Of a DNA stretch of 64,000 nucleotides, positions 18,501-31,800 are shown in pieces (within the stretch, counting starts at the first letter, position 1; each line of letters opens with the position of its first letter). The notes under the pieces are model-generated. The model ran no database searches and had not been told where the DNA came from. It saw only the letters and a program-made list of their open reading frames with translations. The DNA lies in the NCBI RefSeq assembly GCF_029360705.1, contig NZ_JARKMX010000004.1:434001-498000 (forward strand). The letters run 5' to 3'. Both the position numbers and the translations under genes were made by a program. The stretch comes from Paraflavitalea pollutisoli (GTDB taxonomy: Bacteria > Bacteroidota > Bacteroidia > Chitinophagales > Chitinophagaceae).

Positions 18501-18665
18501 ATCGGCGCTGGCACCGGGGTAGGCCACACTGACGATTACCCGCGGTGGCGCAATGGAAGGAAACTGCGACGTTGGCAGTGTGTTGATGGCCAGTATCCCC
18601 ATGAAGATGATCACGAGTGAGATCACGATCGCGAAGACCGGCCGCTTCATAAATATATTAAACAT
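15498..18665 (-). CDS. RND family efflux pump permease (AcrB/HAE1 type)
   Basis: The inner-membrane proton-driven pump of 1,055 residues, standard for the HAE1 family. Twelve membrane segments and two large periplasmic loops are evident from the pattern. The proton-relay region in TM4 reads GIVVDNAIVVIEAV, so Asp409 is kept while the second Asp of the usual pair (Asp408 in AcrB) is Asn410. The partner lysine in TM10 is present (Lys941 in GLLGKNAVLIVEF). The gene lies 24 bases after the adaptor gene and overlaps the outer-membrane factor by 8 bases. Whether the Asn is a lineage feature or alters coupling is open. Confidence 0.96.
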   Translation of the reverse strand: MFNIFMKRPVFAIVISLVIIFMGILAINTLPTSQFPSIAPPRVIVSVAYPGASADVLVQSVLIPMEKAVNGVPGMKYITSDAVSAGEANIQVVFDLETDPNVAVVNVKNRIEQVTSRLPELVQREGITVSVLQPNMLMYVNVYSTDTKADENFLYNYASINILQELRRVKGIGSAQILGSRQYAMRIWLKPDRMRAYNVSTEEVMEALGSQSIIGSPGRLGRSDGKRSQALEYVLTYKGRYNKPEQYQDVIIRANPEGEILYLKDVADVEFGSEFYDIYSNLNGHPSAAIVLKQTYGSNASDVIKRIKAKLQEIKVGQFPPGMDYEISYDVSSFLDASIEKVIHTLTEAFILVAIVVFLFLGDWRSTLIPTLAVPVSLVGAFFFMQLFGLTINLITLFALVLAIGIVVDNAIVVIEAVHAKMEEEHLSPYQATVKVVHEIAGAIIAITFVMAAVFIPVAFMSGPVGIFYRQFSITMATAIVLSGVVALTLTPVLCAIILKNNHGKPRKKSPINRLIDGFNRLFEKLTGRYTSLLKVIVNRRLITFGMLAAFAFGIFGISRVLPSGFIPSEDQGMIYAIIQTPPGSTLERTNDVSRHVQEIAEKIEGIQSVSALAGYEVLTEGRGSNAGTCLINLKPWDERKQSVTQVIEELEEKAKEIPGATIEFFGPPAVPGYGAAGGFALRLLDKTNSDDYRDLEKVNDEFMAALEKRKELTGLFTFFSANYPQFELEIDNKAAMQKGVSIGKAMDNLSILIGSTYELGFIRFGTALKVYVQASPEYRALPDDLMKLYVKNNRDEMVPYSAFMSVKKTHGLNEITRYNMYTSSAIRGEPAAGFSSGEATKAIQEVAAQILPRGYDIDWEGLSKDENERGNEAVYIFIIVLAFVYLILAAQYESFILPLVVILSLPAGVFGAFALVKVMGLANDIYAQVGLVMLVGLLGKNAVLIVEFAVQQHRAGATVLQAAIEGARVRFRPILMTSLAFIAGLIPLLFATGPGAIGNHTIGAASAGGMLLGTIFGVILIPGLYYIFGSLAAKRKLIRGEDENPLTEEIDHNV

Positions 18666-18689
18666 GAACTTGCTTTTTGGGGTACAGAA

Positions 18690-19772
18690 TTATTCGGTCG
18701 GTAACTTCAGGTGCGCGATCACCTGTTGGGGTGCTTCAAAATCATAAGCGATCTTATCGTTGTTCTTCACCTTGCGCAGGCCTTCGAGCAGGATCTTATC
18801 ACCTTCGGCAATGCCTTCGCTGACGACAAACAGGTCGGGCATTTCTGCCCCTACTGTAATGGGCTTCAGGGTTACCACATTGTTCTTGTCGACGATATAG
18901 ACATAACGTTTGTCCATAATTTCCATCGTTGCTTTCTGGGGGATGATCAACGCATTTTTCAGCGATACCTCCATCAGGATATTACCGGTTTCTCCATGGC
19001 GCAGGCGGCGTTCGGGATTGGGGAAGGTGGCCCGGAAAGCGATGTTGCCGGTTTCGTTGTTGAACTCGCTTTCGATGGTTTCTACCACGCCGGGGTGATT
19101 GAATTTTTCTTTGTTGGCCATGAGCAGGTTCACGGTCTTTCTTTCAGACGAACCACTATGGGCGGTATAGTTGAGGTATTCTGGTTCCGATACATTGAAG
19201 TACACCCACATCTGACTGTTGTCTGACAGGCTGGTGAGCAATTCTCCTTCTTCTACCAGGCTACCCAGTTTCATATCGAGGCGGTTGATCAGTCCATCGA
19301 AGGGGGCCCTGATCTCGGTAAAGGCCAGGTGTGCTTTCGCCAGTTCGAGTTCTGCTTTGGCGCGGTTGTATTTGGCCCTGGCCATGGCCAGTTCGTTCTT
19401 GGAAACGATATTCTTATCGGTCAGCGACTCGGTGTTCTGCACCTCGATCTGTGTAACGTCCACTTCGGCCTGGGCTTTTTGCAGTTCTGCTTCGTACAGG
19501 GTAGGCATGATCTTATACAGCAGCTGGCCTTTTTTGACGGCCTGGCCTTCGTCTACATAGATGGCCTGCAGATACCCTTTTTCCTGTGCCCGCAATTCGA
19601 TATTGCGGATGGAACGGATCTGACACACGTATTCATTGATGATCGTGGTGTCCATTTTCAGCGGGCTGGTGACCAGCAATTTGGTGGTCTCTTCTTTTTC
19701 GTGGTGTTCAGACTTACAGCTTGTGTAGCCAATGGTGGCACACAAACCCATGAGCAGGAGTGTACTTTTCAT
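18690..19772 (-). CDS. RND efflux periplasmic adaptor (membrane fusion protein)
   Basis: A 360-residue lipoprotein (lipobox TIGYTSC, Cys19) of the HlyD/AcrA type. Lipoyl-like halves (AQEKGYLQAIYVDEGQAVKKGQLL and its mate ApFDGLINRL, quoted in parts) flank an alpha-helical hairpin at about residues 90-145 (AELQKAQAEVDVTQIEV). Beta-barrel and membrane-proximal domains complete the protein. It is the first gene of the efflux operon and bridges the pump and the outer-membrane channel. No TetR or MarR regulator lies beside it. The nearest regulator is the convergent AraC gene 13094-13888, and its link is uncertain. Confidence 0.95.
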   Translation of the reverse strand: MKSTLLLMGLCATIGYTSCKSEHHEKEETTKLLVTSPLKMDTTIINEYVCQIRSIRNIELRAQEKGYLQAIYVDEGQAVKKGQLLYKIMPTLYEAELQKAQAEVDVTQIEVQNTESLTDKNIVSKNELAMARAKYNRAKAELELAKAHLAFTEIRAPFDGLINRLDMKLGSLVEEGELLTSLSDNSQMWVYFNVSEPEYLNYTAHSGSSERKTVNLLMANKEKFNHPGVVETIESEFNNETGNIAFRATFPNPERRLRHGETGNILMEVSLKNALIIPQKATMEIMDKRYVYIVDKNNVVTLKPITVGAEMPDLFVVSEGIAEGDKILLEGLRKVKNNDKIAYDFEAPQQVIAHLKLPTE

Positions 19773-19924
19773 AAATGATTTATGGGTGATGATTGGAGGA
19801 TTGGTCGCTTGTTATGGGTGGGTGACGGCAAAAACGGGCTTTACCCCTGTGCTATGGCACAGGCAGCAAGCAATGGTTGGTATATGGCAAAGGTGGTGGT
19901 AAAGCTTATGGGGGTGCCGCAGGA

Positions 19925-20344
19925 TCAGATCCTGAATACGCAATGAAAGATATTCTTATAGTTGGGTGGTGCCGCTTGTTGCTGTTCGGGCGGCAGGTGA
20001 TGATCGGTGGTAGCGGTGCATAGACCGGAGGTGAAATAGGCGCTGGTGCGGGTGTGATGAGGGCTGGTGTTGTTTTGCTTTTTGGCCGTTTCTTCGTCTT
20101 CCTCTTCTTCCGCTTCGACCGGCGCTTCTGCATCGAACGGGGTACTGCTGTCTAGTGGGTCCTGTTGCCGGAGGCTGGTTTTTTGTTCTACCTGCCGGGT
20201 GAAAGCGGTGTATTGGTCAACACCCCGTGGCATGATGACCCGAACACGGTTGTGGTGGCCGGGATTCGAAGTCGGTCGCAGAAAGAAGTAACTCTGCAAC
20301 AGGAGGAGTGACACCATCAATACGAATCGGAACAAAACCTTCAT
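19925..20344 (-). CDS. Small exported or membrane-anchored protein of unknown function, acidic middle
   Basis: A 139-residue protein starting at ATG 20344. Residues 4-22 (LFRFVLMVSLLLLQSYFFL) form a signal peptide or anchor. The middle holds an acidic run of Glu/Asp with Ala (about residues 70-85), followed by a His/Thr-rich and Pro/Gln-rich tail ending NIFHCVFRI. I recognise no family. An upstream ATG at 20419 would add 25 residues before the hydrophobic segment and is less likely. It stands alone between the RND operon and the divergent SGNH esterase. The frame could be non-functional, but the well-placed signal segment argues for a real gene. Confidence 0.5.
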   Translation of the reverse strand: MKVLFRFVLMVSLLLLQSYFFLRPTSNPGHHNRVRVIMPRGVDQYTAFTRQVEQKTSLRQQDPLDSSTPFDAEAPVEAEEEEDEETAKKQNNTSPHHTRTSAYFTSGLCTATTDHHLPPEQQQAAPPNYKNIFHCVFRI

Positions 20345-20600
20345 CTGCCGGCAAATGTAGTCGGTAGTCAATGGGTTGCCTTTTTGAAGGGTGTCGTTAA
20401 CAAATGAATAACCAGGCAAGCTTTACTCGATAAATAAAAGGCCTTCCCGCCTAAATCTTTGCCATTAGTAGCTGCTGAGAATGATATTAAAATTGGATTA
20501 ATGTGAGGGTGGCCCATTGTACGCTGCGGTGAAAATGATGGTGTAAATGCTGCGGTCCATGGTTATATTTACCTCCAAACTACTTAGAACAACCCATTTC

Positions 20601-22340
20601 ATGAGACTACTTGCCACCCTTTTGCTGCTGTTATCGATTGCCCGCCTGCCAGCCCAGGATTCTACCTGGCACACACCCACCCGGATAGAAGGAATCGCCG
20701 TCCGGGATAGCTCCCATATCTTTTACCGCCTGCCGCTGTCGCTCAAAGACTCGGTGCGGCCGGTCGTCTGGAACCTGTCGCTGCAAACGGCTGGTGAATT
20801 CATTCATTTCAGAACCTCCGCACGCTCTTTTGAAGTGCGGTATGGCGTGGCGAATAAAACGATGGGCATGCCGCATATGCCGTCTACCGGTGTTAGTGGC
20901 CTCGATCTGTATATCAAAGACAAGGACGGGCAATGGAACTGGATGCCGCCGCGCTATCGTTTCGGTGATACCTGTGTGTATACCTATAATAACATCGGCA
21001 TAGCGCCCGGCGCCCTGGTTGATTTTTACCTGTTTTTACCGTTGTACAATACCGTGCAGTGGCTGTCGGTCGGGGCACGCACATCGGAATCGTTTAGCTG
21101 GGTGCCGGAGCTGCGGGGAAAACCTATTGTAGCGTATGGTACTTCTATCATGCAGGGGGCGGTTACTTCCCGCCCCGGGCTCACCTGGACCAATGTGCTC
21201 AGTCGTCAACTGGATCGCCTGATCATCAACCTGGGATTCTCGGGTAATGGCCGGTACGAAAAGCCTCTTTTCGATCATATGGCCAAGGTCGATGCGGCTT
21301 TGTATATCCTGGACTGTATGCCCAACCTGACGGCCGAAGTATTGAGTCAGCCAGACTCTGTGGAAAAGCGCATACGGTATGGCGTTCAGACCTTGCGGGC
21401 TGCGCATCCCAACACACCGATCCTGTTTACTGAGTATCCCAACGGCGATATTCCTTATTACACCGATACCGCCTTGCTGCGTCCACGTCATGCGGCCAAC
21501 GCCTTCCTGGTAAAGCTTTTCAAGACTTTGCAACAGGAAGGTGTTCAGCAGCTCTATTTGCTGACGGAGAAAGAGATCGGGTTTGATATCAATAGTCTGA
21601 CCGAAATGACGCATCCCAACGATATCGGCATGCAGCAATACGCGGTCGCCTACGAAAAAAAGGTGCGGGAGATACTGCGTGAGCCGAAAGCGACGGGCAC
21701 TGCCCGGCAGCCCGTGTCGCAATACCGGGATGGGTTCGATTGGGAACTGCGCCATGCCCAGATCATCGAGCGCATCCAACAAACCAATCCTTCCACTTTG
21801 CTGATCGGTAATTCCATCATCAACTTTTGGGGTGGTGAACCGAGGTCTACGAAAATGCCGCCTGTGGCAGATAGTGCCTGGCTCCGTTACATGGAGCCGC
21901 TGCGCGTACAGAATGCGGGCTTCGGGTATGACCGTATCGAGAACGTGTTGTGGCGGGTATACCATGGCTTGCTGGACGATTTCCGGGGCCAGCAGATCGT
22001 CGTGATGATCGGTACCAATAACCTCTCTGTCAATACCGATGAAGAGATCGTGCAGGGGCTTTCCTTTCTGTTGCAACAGATCGCTGTACGCAAACCGGGT
22101 GTTAAACTAACGATGGTCGGCATACTGCCCAGGAAGGGGAAGGAACCGCGCGTGCGGTTGCTCAATCAACAGATCAAACGTATGGCGACGTTGCAGCAGG
22201 TACGGTTTGTGGATCTGTCTGCTTCTTTCCTGCTTGGCCAAACGATCAACGCATCGCTTTTTCAACCCGATGGGCTGCATCCGAACAGTAAGGGGTACGA
22301 GGTGTTGGGGAAGGGGCTTAGCGGATTGATCGGGCGGTAA
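20601..22340 (+). CDS. Secreted protein with two tandem SGNH/GDSL hydrolase domains
   Basis: A 579-residue exported esterase candidate (signal peptide 1-18, starting at ATG 20601). Domain 1 (about residues 30-370): a beta-rich N-terminal module then an SGNH fold with the block I serine in VAYGTSIMQGA, Gly in GFSGNGR, Asn in DCMPN and His in MTHPNDIG. Domain 2 (about 385-579): LLIGNSIINFWGG, NAGFGYDRIENV, VMIGTNN and PDGLHPN, a full second SGNH set of the platelet-acetylhydrolase-like type. Such enzymes remove acetyl groups from glycans. It converges on the polysaccharide locus with one shared terminator, so a role in deacetylating the same glycan is plausible but unproven. Confidence 0.88.
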   Translation: MRLLATLLLLLSIARLPAQDSTWHTPTRIEGIAVRDSSHIFYRLPLSLKDSVRPVVWNLSLQTAGEFIHFRTSARSFEVRYGVANKTMGMPHMPSTGVSGLDLYIKDKDGQWNWMPPRYRFGDTCVYTYNNIGIAPGALVDFYLFLPLYNTVQWLSVGARTSESFSWVPELRGKPIVAYGTSIMQGAVTSRPGLTWTNVLSRQLDRLIINLGFSGNGRYEKPLFDHMAKVDAALYILDCMPNLTAEVLSQPDSVEKRIRYGVQTLRAAHPNTPILFTEYPNGDIPYYTDTALLRPRHAANAFLVKLFKTLQQEGVQQLYLLTEKEIGFDINSLTEMTHPNDIGMQQYAVAYEKKVREILREPKATGTARQPVSQYRDGFDWELRHAQIIERIQQTNPSTLLIGNSIINFWGGEPRSTKMPPVADSAWLRYMEPLRVQNAGFGYDRIENVLWRVYHGLLDDFRGQQIVVMIGTNNLSVNTDEEIVQGLSFLLQQIAVRKPGVKLTMVGILPRKGKEPRVRLLNQQIKRMATLQQVRFVDLSASFLLGQTINASLFQPDGLHPNSKGYEVLGKGLSGLIGR

Positions 22341-22368
22341 GTTGTATGGCTAACCCACTGAAGTTAAT

Positions 22369-22405
22369 GCCAGGAGGCTGTCGCTGGTCGAGACAGCCTC
22401 CTGGC
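22369..22405 (+). terminator. Bidirectional terminator between SGNH esterase and GH2 gene
   Basis: A perfect 14-base stem (22369-22382 with 22392-22405) around a 9-base loop, 29 bases past the esterase stop and 26 bases from the GH2 stop. The genes converge, so it can serve both. Confidence 0.85.
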
Positions 22406-22430
22406 GTTATGCGTATAGTAAGTGTATCAT

Positions 22431-26087
<3,657 letters not shown>

Positions 26088-27062
26088 TTAGAATGCTTTC
26101 AATTCTGCAAGATGCGTGAATTCGGTATTGCCGTAATTAGACAGGACCATGATACGCACATATCTCGCTTGCTGGAAGCTGGGTAAAAAGAACTTCTGGG
26201 TGGTATTGTTATTCTGCAATTGCAAGGTGCCCAGGGCCAGCCAGTCGGTCGCATTGGTACTTACCTCCACCAATACCACATTGGGTTTACCATTGTTGGT
26301 GGATTGGCGGCCTGTAAACGACAGGCCACGCAACATTTTTGAGCTACCCATATCGACGGCTATCCAATGTGGGGGAGGTGGGTATCCGCCATTCCATTTG
26401 GTATGCCAGAAAGTGGCCGCGTTGTTGTCGATCGCGTGTATACCTAAACCTCCATTGCTTTTTTCTTCCGGTTCTTCCGACGATACGCCCAGAATCGACC
26501 AATTGCTGCGGTCAAATTCGGGGAAGTCGGCAAAATCCAACGATCCTTTTACGATAAAATAAGCGGTGCGTAGGGATTCGCTGACGGGTACCTGGCTTTT
26601 GGTCGGGGTGACCGTCACGGCAATAATGTATTCTTTGAACAAATCCAACCCTTTGGTAGGATTGATCGCGAGCACCAGCGGTGCGGTCGACAGGGTGCCT
26701 TTGGTCAGAACGGCAGTGGATTGCTTCAATTGGTACGCTGAGGCGGGTAACAGGGGGTAGCTGGTACCATTGTTTTTGTTGTAGGCTTCCGCGCGTTGTT
26801 GGTCTACGGTAAACTGCAGTTCGATGTCTTCGGGGGCTGTACCGTATCCGCCAAAGGTAGCCCCATACGTGATCGTATAGGTTGAGTCTACCATCTTCAG
26901 CGTGGTGATATTGGGGTTTCTGGCTGCAGCGGCGATATAGATGCGGTTGAAGGAGTCGGTCAGCTCTTCCCGGGGAATGGCGACCTTTTTGCATCCGGAG
27001 ATGCCTGCGCCAGTTGCCAGGATGGCTGCCAGCCACGTCATGGATCTGTATGTTGTGTTCAT
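26088..27062 (-). CDS. Surface glycan-binding-type lipoprotein: DUF1735 plus F5/8 type C domain
   Basis: A 324-residue lipoprotein (lipobox GAGISGC, Cys24, then KKV). Residues about 45-170 match the DUF1735 (BT_3987-like N-terminal) module found beside SusD genes. Residues about 190-324 form a discoidin/F5-8C galactose-binding-like beta sandwich (DNNAATFWHTKWNG, HWIAVDMG, QARYVRIMVLSNYG). It is the third gene of the operon, 29 bases after susD, the place where surface glycan-binding proteins usually sit. It probably holds the polysaccharide at the cell surface for SusCD uptake. Confidence 0.87.
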   Translation of the reverse strand: MNTTYRSMTWLAAILATGAGISGCKKVAIPREELTDSFNRIYIAAAARNPNITTLKMVDSTYTITYGATFGGYGTAPEDIELQFTVDQQRAEAYNKNNGTSYPLLPASAYQLKQSTAVLTKGTLSTAPLVLAINPTKGLDLFKEYIIAVTVTPTKSQVPVSESLRTAYFIVKGSLDFADFPEFDRSNWSILGVSSEEPEEKSNGGLGIHAIDNNAATFWHTKWNGGYPPPPHWIAVDMGSSKMLRGLSFTGRQSTNNGKPNVVLVEVSTNATDWLALGTLQLQNNNTTQKFFLPSFQQARYVRIMVLSNYGNTEFTHLAELKAF

Positions 27063-27091
27063 GGTGTTTTGATAAAAGTTGTCAATAAAGG

Positions 27092-28840
27092 TTACCAGCC
27101 GGGGTTTTGTACCAGCTTCAGGCCACGGTCCATTTCATATTGGGCGAGTGGGAAGAAGTAGTAGGCGTCTTTCCAGATATGGTTGTCGGCTACTACGCGC
27201 TTGTAAAAGTCATTACCATCTTTGTTGACATCCATGCCATGCAGGTCACCCATGGCTGACTTTACGATCTTCCAGCGGCGCACATCGAACCAGCGGTGGC
27301 TTTCATACGCGAGTTCGATACGGCGTTCGGCGCGGATCTTCTGTACCAGTTCCTGGCCGTTTACAATGGGCAGGTCGGCACTGCCATATTGAGGAATACC
27401 AGCCCGCTTACGGATCAGGTTGAGGTACTTGATGGCTTCGGCGTCGTTGTTGCCATATTCCGCCACCGCTTCTGCGTAGTTCAGGTACATTTCGCCGAGC
27501 CGTATCAGGATGAACGGACGTTCGAAGCTGATGTTGGCGATCCGGTTGGTGACCGGTGATACGCCTTTCAATACGAGGTAACCGGTGTGTGAGTAGTCTT
27601 CTCCGCCATTCTTTTTGCCATCCCTTCCAGAGTAGGTCATGTCAACGGTGATGGAGTCGCCCGTGATGGAGCCACCTTTGTACCGCGCGCCATTGTACAA
27701 TACCGATGCATAGAAGCGGGGCTCACGGTTCACATACATGTTGAACACATTTTTTGTAAAACCCGTTTCGGCATACAAGGGTGATTCCTGGATAGAGCGA
27801 CCGTCTTTCATAAAATACGCATCTACCATTTCCTGTACGGGTGATATGCCATTCCAACCACCGGCAGAGCGTAGGGAGCAGTTATAGTCCCAGTTCCACA
27901 ATCCATTGCTCTTACGGGCAAAGATGGTTTCATTGTTCCAGGGTTGCAGGTGGATACCCCGGTAGGAGGCGACGGGGTTGCCCGCCGCATCCTCGTACAA
28001 AGCATAGGTATTCAGATCGATGACCGCCTTGGCCGCATCGGCGGCACGTTTCCATTTTTCTTTGTTGTATTGCTGGTTGATAAAGGGTTTGCCATCGATG
28101 TTGACAAAGCCTGCGAATTCGGTATTGCCATTGAATGCGGGACTGGCAGCATAGAGCAGCAGGCGGGCTTTGACAGCCAGGGCGGCACCTTTGGTGGCCC
28201 TGCCATAGTCACGATCTGTAGCAGGGACTACTGGTAATACTGCTGCAGCCTTGTCCAGCTCAGCCACGATATAGTCTACACATTCGTCATAGGAGTTGCG
28301 TGGCAGCTGAAGGTCGGCAGCCGTGGCATCGGGCGCCAGCTCCTTTTCGCCGATCAGCACGGCAGGACCATATTGACGCAGGATCATGAAATAGAACCAG
28401 GCGCGCAGGAAGCGGGCTTCGGCTTTGTATTGGTCGATGAGGGCCTGGCCATCCAGGTTCAGTATTTCCTTATTGCCATCGATGTGGCTCATGAAATAAG
28501 TGGCTGAGCGGATACCGTTGTAATAGGATTGCCAGAAATAGAAATGGGAGTTGCCGGGCGTCCAGTTACCAACGTTAAGCTGGTAGATGGTCCATTTGGC
28601 CCAGGCCACATTGACTTCATCCACATTGCCTGTCCAGGGCGTTCCATTCCACTGATCACTTTCGTCGCGGACAAAATTGTATACATTGGCCAGGTATTCT
28701 TCTGTTGGTTTCTTTTTTTGAAAGACCTCTTCGATGGTTTGCCGGTCGTTGGGAACCTGGTCCAGGAATTTTTTGCAGCCCGGCAGCAGAGCGATGGCGG
28801 CGATCAGGCCTATCGTACAAATGATCGTATGCTTCTTCAT
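27092..28840 (-). CDS. RagB/SusD family nutrient-uptake outer-membrane lipoprotein
   Basis: The 582-residue surface lid partner of the SusC channel. Signal peptide with lipobox ALLPGC (Cys22) followed by KKFLDQVPNDRQTIEEVF, the standard start of mature SusD proteins. TPR-like helices fill the first half. The SusD_RagB C-terminal region contains GEMYLNYAEAVAEYGN and IRAERRIELAYESHRWFDVRRW, typical of the family. It lies 18 bases after susC. It binds glycans and feeds them to SusC. Confidence 0.95.
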   Translation of the reverse strand: MKKHTIICTIGLIAAIALLPGCKKFLDQVPNDRQTIEEVFQKKKPTEEYLANVYNFVRDESDQWNGTPWTGNVDEVNVAWAKWTIYQLNVGNWTPGNSHFYFWQSYYNGIRSATYFMSHIDGNKEILNLDGQALIDQYKAEARFLRAWFYFMILRQYGPAVLIGEKELAPDATAADLQLPRNSYDECVDYIVAELDKAAAVLPVVPATDRDYGRATKGAALAVKARLLLYAASPAFNGNTEFAGFVNIDGKPFINQQYNKEKWKRAADAAKAVIDLNTYALYEDAAGNPVASYRGIHLQPWNNETIFARKSNGLWNWDYNCSLRSAGGWNGISPVQEMVDAYFMKDGRSIQESPLYAETGFTKNVFNMYVNREPRFYASVLYNGARYKGGSITGDSITVDMTYSGRDGKKNGGEDYSHTGYLVLKGVSPVTNRIANISFERPFILIRLGEMYLNYAEAVAEYGNNDAEAIKYLNLIRKRAGIPQYGSADLPIVNGQELVQKIRAERRIELAYESHRWFDVRRWKIVKSAMGDLHGMDVNKDGNDFYKRVVADNHIWKDAYYFFPLAQYEMDRGLKLVQNPGW

Positions 28841-28858
28841 AATAATCGGCTGGTTGAT

Positions 28859-31800
28859 TTAAAAGCGGCAGTCGATGCCGAAACTGTATGTTTTCATCAG
28901 GGGGTATTGTGCCCCTTTTCCGTCTCCCAATTCCACATCCCACAATTTGAACTGGCTGAACGTTGCTACGTTGTAGCCTACGGCATACAAGCGCAGGTGA
29001 CTGATGCCGAGTTTGTCCAGCCAACCCTGTTTGCGGAAGGTATAGCTCATCTCCACGTTTTGAATACGCAGGAACGCGCCGTTCTTCAACCACCAGGTAC
29101 TGTTGGCGTAGTTGGAGTTGGAGGTAGATGGGTAGGTGAGGCGTGGGTACCAGGGATCAGGGTTGGAGCCATCGGGCATCCAGCGATCGGTGATATTGCT
29201 GAAGAGATTGCCACGAATACCCTCTTGCTGGAAGGGTTGCAGACCTTCTCCGTTGAGGGAGATATCGACATTGCTGATACCTTTGAACCAGGCCCCAATC
29301 GACCAGTTCTTCCAGGTAAAGGAGGGACCAAATCCATAAACGATTTCCGGAATGGAGCCATAACCGATGGGTCCATTGTCGTAGTTGTCGATCTTGCCAT
29401 CGCCGTTAAGGTCCTTGTATTTGATATCGCCGGGTTGTATGTTGCCAGTTTGTACAGGGCTGTTGGCAATCTCCCCTTTGGACTCGAATAATCCAAGTGC
29501 CGTAAGACCGAAACGTTGACCGTATTTACGCCCGATCACCTGCTGCCAGGGATACGGCCAGAGTGCATTGGCATCTTGCAATACCATGGCCCGGTTCCAG
29601 ACCATATTGCCCCGGAACTCCATCGTAAGGTTATGCGACAGTTTCCTGTTGTAGGTGATGGTGCCGTCGATGCCTTTGTTGCGGATAGCGCCGAGGTTGC
29701 CATAAGGAGCCCGTTGAATACCGGCATAGTTGGGCAGGTCGCCCCGCTGCCGGAAAATACCTTCCCGGTTTTCGGAGAATACGTCGACGGTTAATGACAG
29801 GTCATTGTTGAGCGTGCGCAACTCCATGCCGATATTGGCCTTTTTAGCACGTTCCCAGGTCACGTCTACCGCGTAGTCGCCAATGTCGAGACCGCCGTAG
29901 TTGTTGGAAGTATTTCTGCCAAACTGGTATCCGGTCGTGGTGGCAACGGTGGAGATATAGGCAAAGCGGCGTCCTCCGATATTGCTATTGCCGACCATGC
30001 CATACGATCCCCGGAACTTCAGGAAGCTGACCACATTGGCCAATGGTTCAAAGAACTTTTCATTCGATACCACCCAGCCCGCGCCATAGGAGGGAAATAA
30101 GCCAAAACGCTTGCCTGCATTAAAAGTTTCTGATCCGTTGTATCCCAGGTTCACTTCTGCCAGGTAGCGGTTGTCGTACGAGTAGGTGGCACGGGCGGCA
30201 ATACCCTGGTAGCGGTAGGGGATAGCATTGATAAAATCACCGGCGAACGCATCGGTACGGTCGCTTTGGTTGTACAGGAACATGCCGGTTACGTCGTGCA
30301 GGCCATTATTGAAGCTGGCGTTGTAATTGATGGCTGCTTCAGCATAGAACTGGCGGCTGCCACCATTGGTGCGTGAATACCCCAGGTAGTTTGATCCTAC
30401 ACGTGTTTGTTCAAATACGAGTTTGCCATCGGCGCCACGGCTATTGGCAAACCAGGTATCCACCGTTTTGGTCCTGGAAATGGTATGCGAGTTGTTGTTG
30501 TCGAAGGAGAACATACCATACACACTCAATCCTTTCAATAGGGGGCTGAGGTCTTGCGTAACCCGCACATTGGACCAAAGCTGGCTATTGACACCATTTA
30601 CATAGCCCGTCTGGGTCAGCAGATCGTATGGGTTACGTACTTCTCCACGGGCCTGCGAGAACTGACCATTGGAGTAGCGCAATGGAATAACTGTGGGCGG
30701 CATGATATAAGCTGCGTTCCAGATATCGCCGGTGCTGGTACCGGGGTAGTTGCCTTCAGAGATCCAACCCGAAGCGCCGAAGTCAACGCGGGTATCGCGA
30801 AAGAGTTTCAGGGTCAGGTTGCTGGTGAAATTGTAGCGCGTAAAACGGATGGCCGAATTGTATTGTGCCAATTGGTCTGTTTTGAACAGACCCTGCTCAT
30901 CGTAATAGCCTACGGAGAGGTAATAAGTGGCTCTTTCGGATCCTCCGTTGGCATTGACATTCACCCTCCGGTTGTCGCCATAGTCTTTAAACATTTCCTT
31001 CATCCAGTTCACGTTGGGGTAGAGGTCGGGATCACTGCCATCGGCCGTAGCTGCCAGCCGCTCGTCAGAATAAAGCGGGCGGGTAGCGTTGGGGTTTGTG
31101 TTCTTATAGGCCTCATTCGCCATTTGGAGGTAGGTAACCCCATCGGCGAATTCAGGTGCTTTGGTGAATTGGGTGATACCCTGGTTGAGTTGCAGGTTCA
31201 CCCGGGGTTTGCCGGCTTTCCCTTTCTTGGTTTCGATCAGGATGACGCCATTGGCCCCCCGTACACCGTACACTGCCGTAGCGGACGCATCTTTCAGGAT
31301 GGTGAAGTTGGCGATGTCTTCCGGGTCAATATTGCCAAAGGAACGTTCGACGCCATCGACGAGTACGAGTGGACCACTGTTGGTGAAAGTTGAAATGCCC
31401 CGGATATAGATTTGAGAGCCATCATAGCCGGGTTCGCCACTGCGTTGAACGCCGATGATACCGGCAACGCGGCCGGCCAGGGCATTGGAAATATTCGCAG
31501 CAGGGATCTTGAGGTCTTCCGCCTTGATGCTGGATTGGGCGCCGATCGTGCTGATCTTTTTTTGCTTGCCATACCCTACGACCACTACATCCTGCATGCT
31601 GCCGCTTTGTGGTTCCAGCGTGACAGCAATGACCAGTTGGTCGCGGAATACGGTGGTGAATACGTTGTAGCCGGTAAAGGAAAATTGCAGGGAATCGCCC
31701 TGGGTGGCGGTGATCGTATAGTAGCCCTGGTTGTTGGAGGTGGTACTGAGTCCGCTGGTTTTGTTCAGTACGGTAACGCCCGGCATGGGGGCTTCCAACT

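Noticed and set aside
19925-20419. Longer start at 20419 for the small acidic exported protein
   Set aside because: It would place 25 polar residues ahead of the signal segment; ATG 20344 gives a normal signal peptide.
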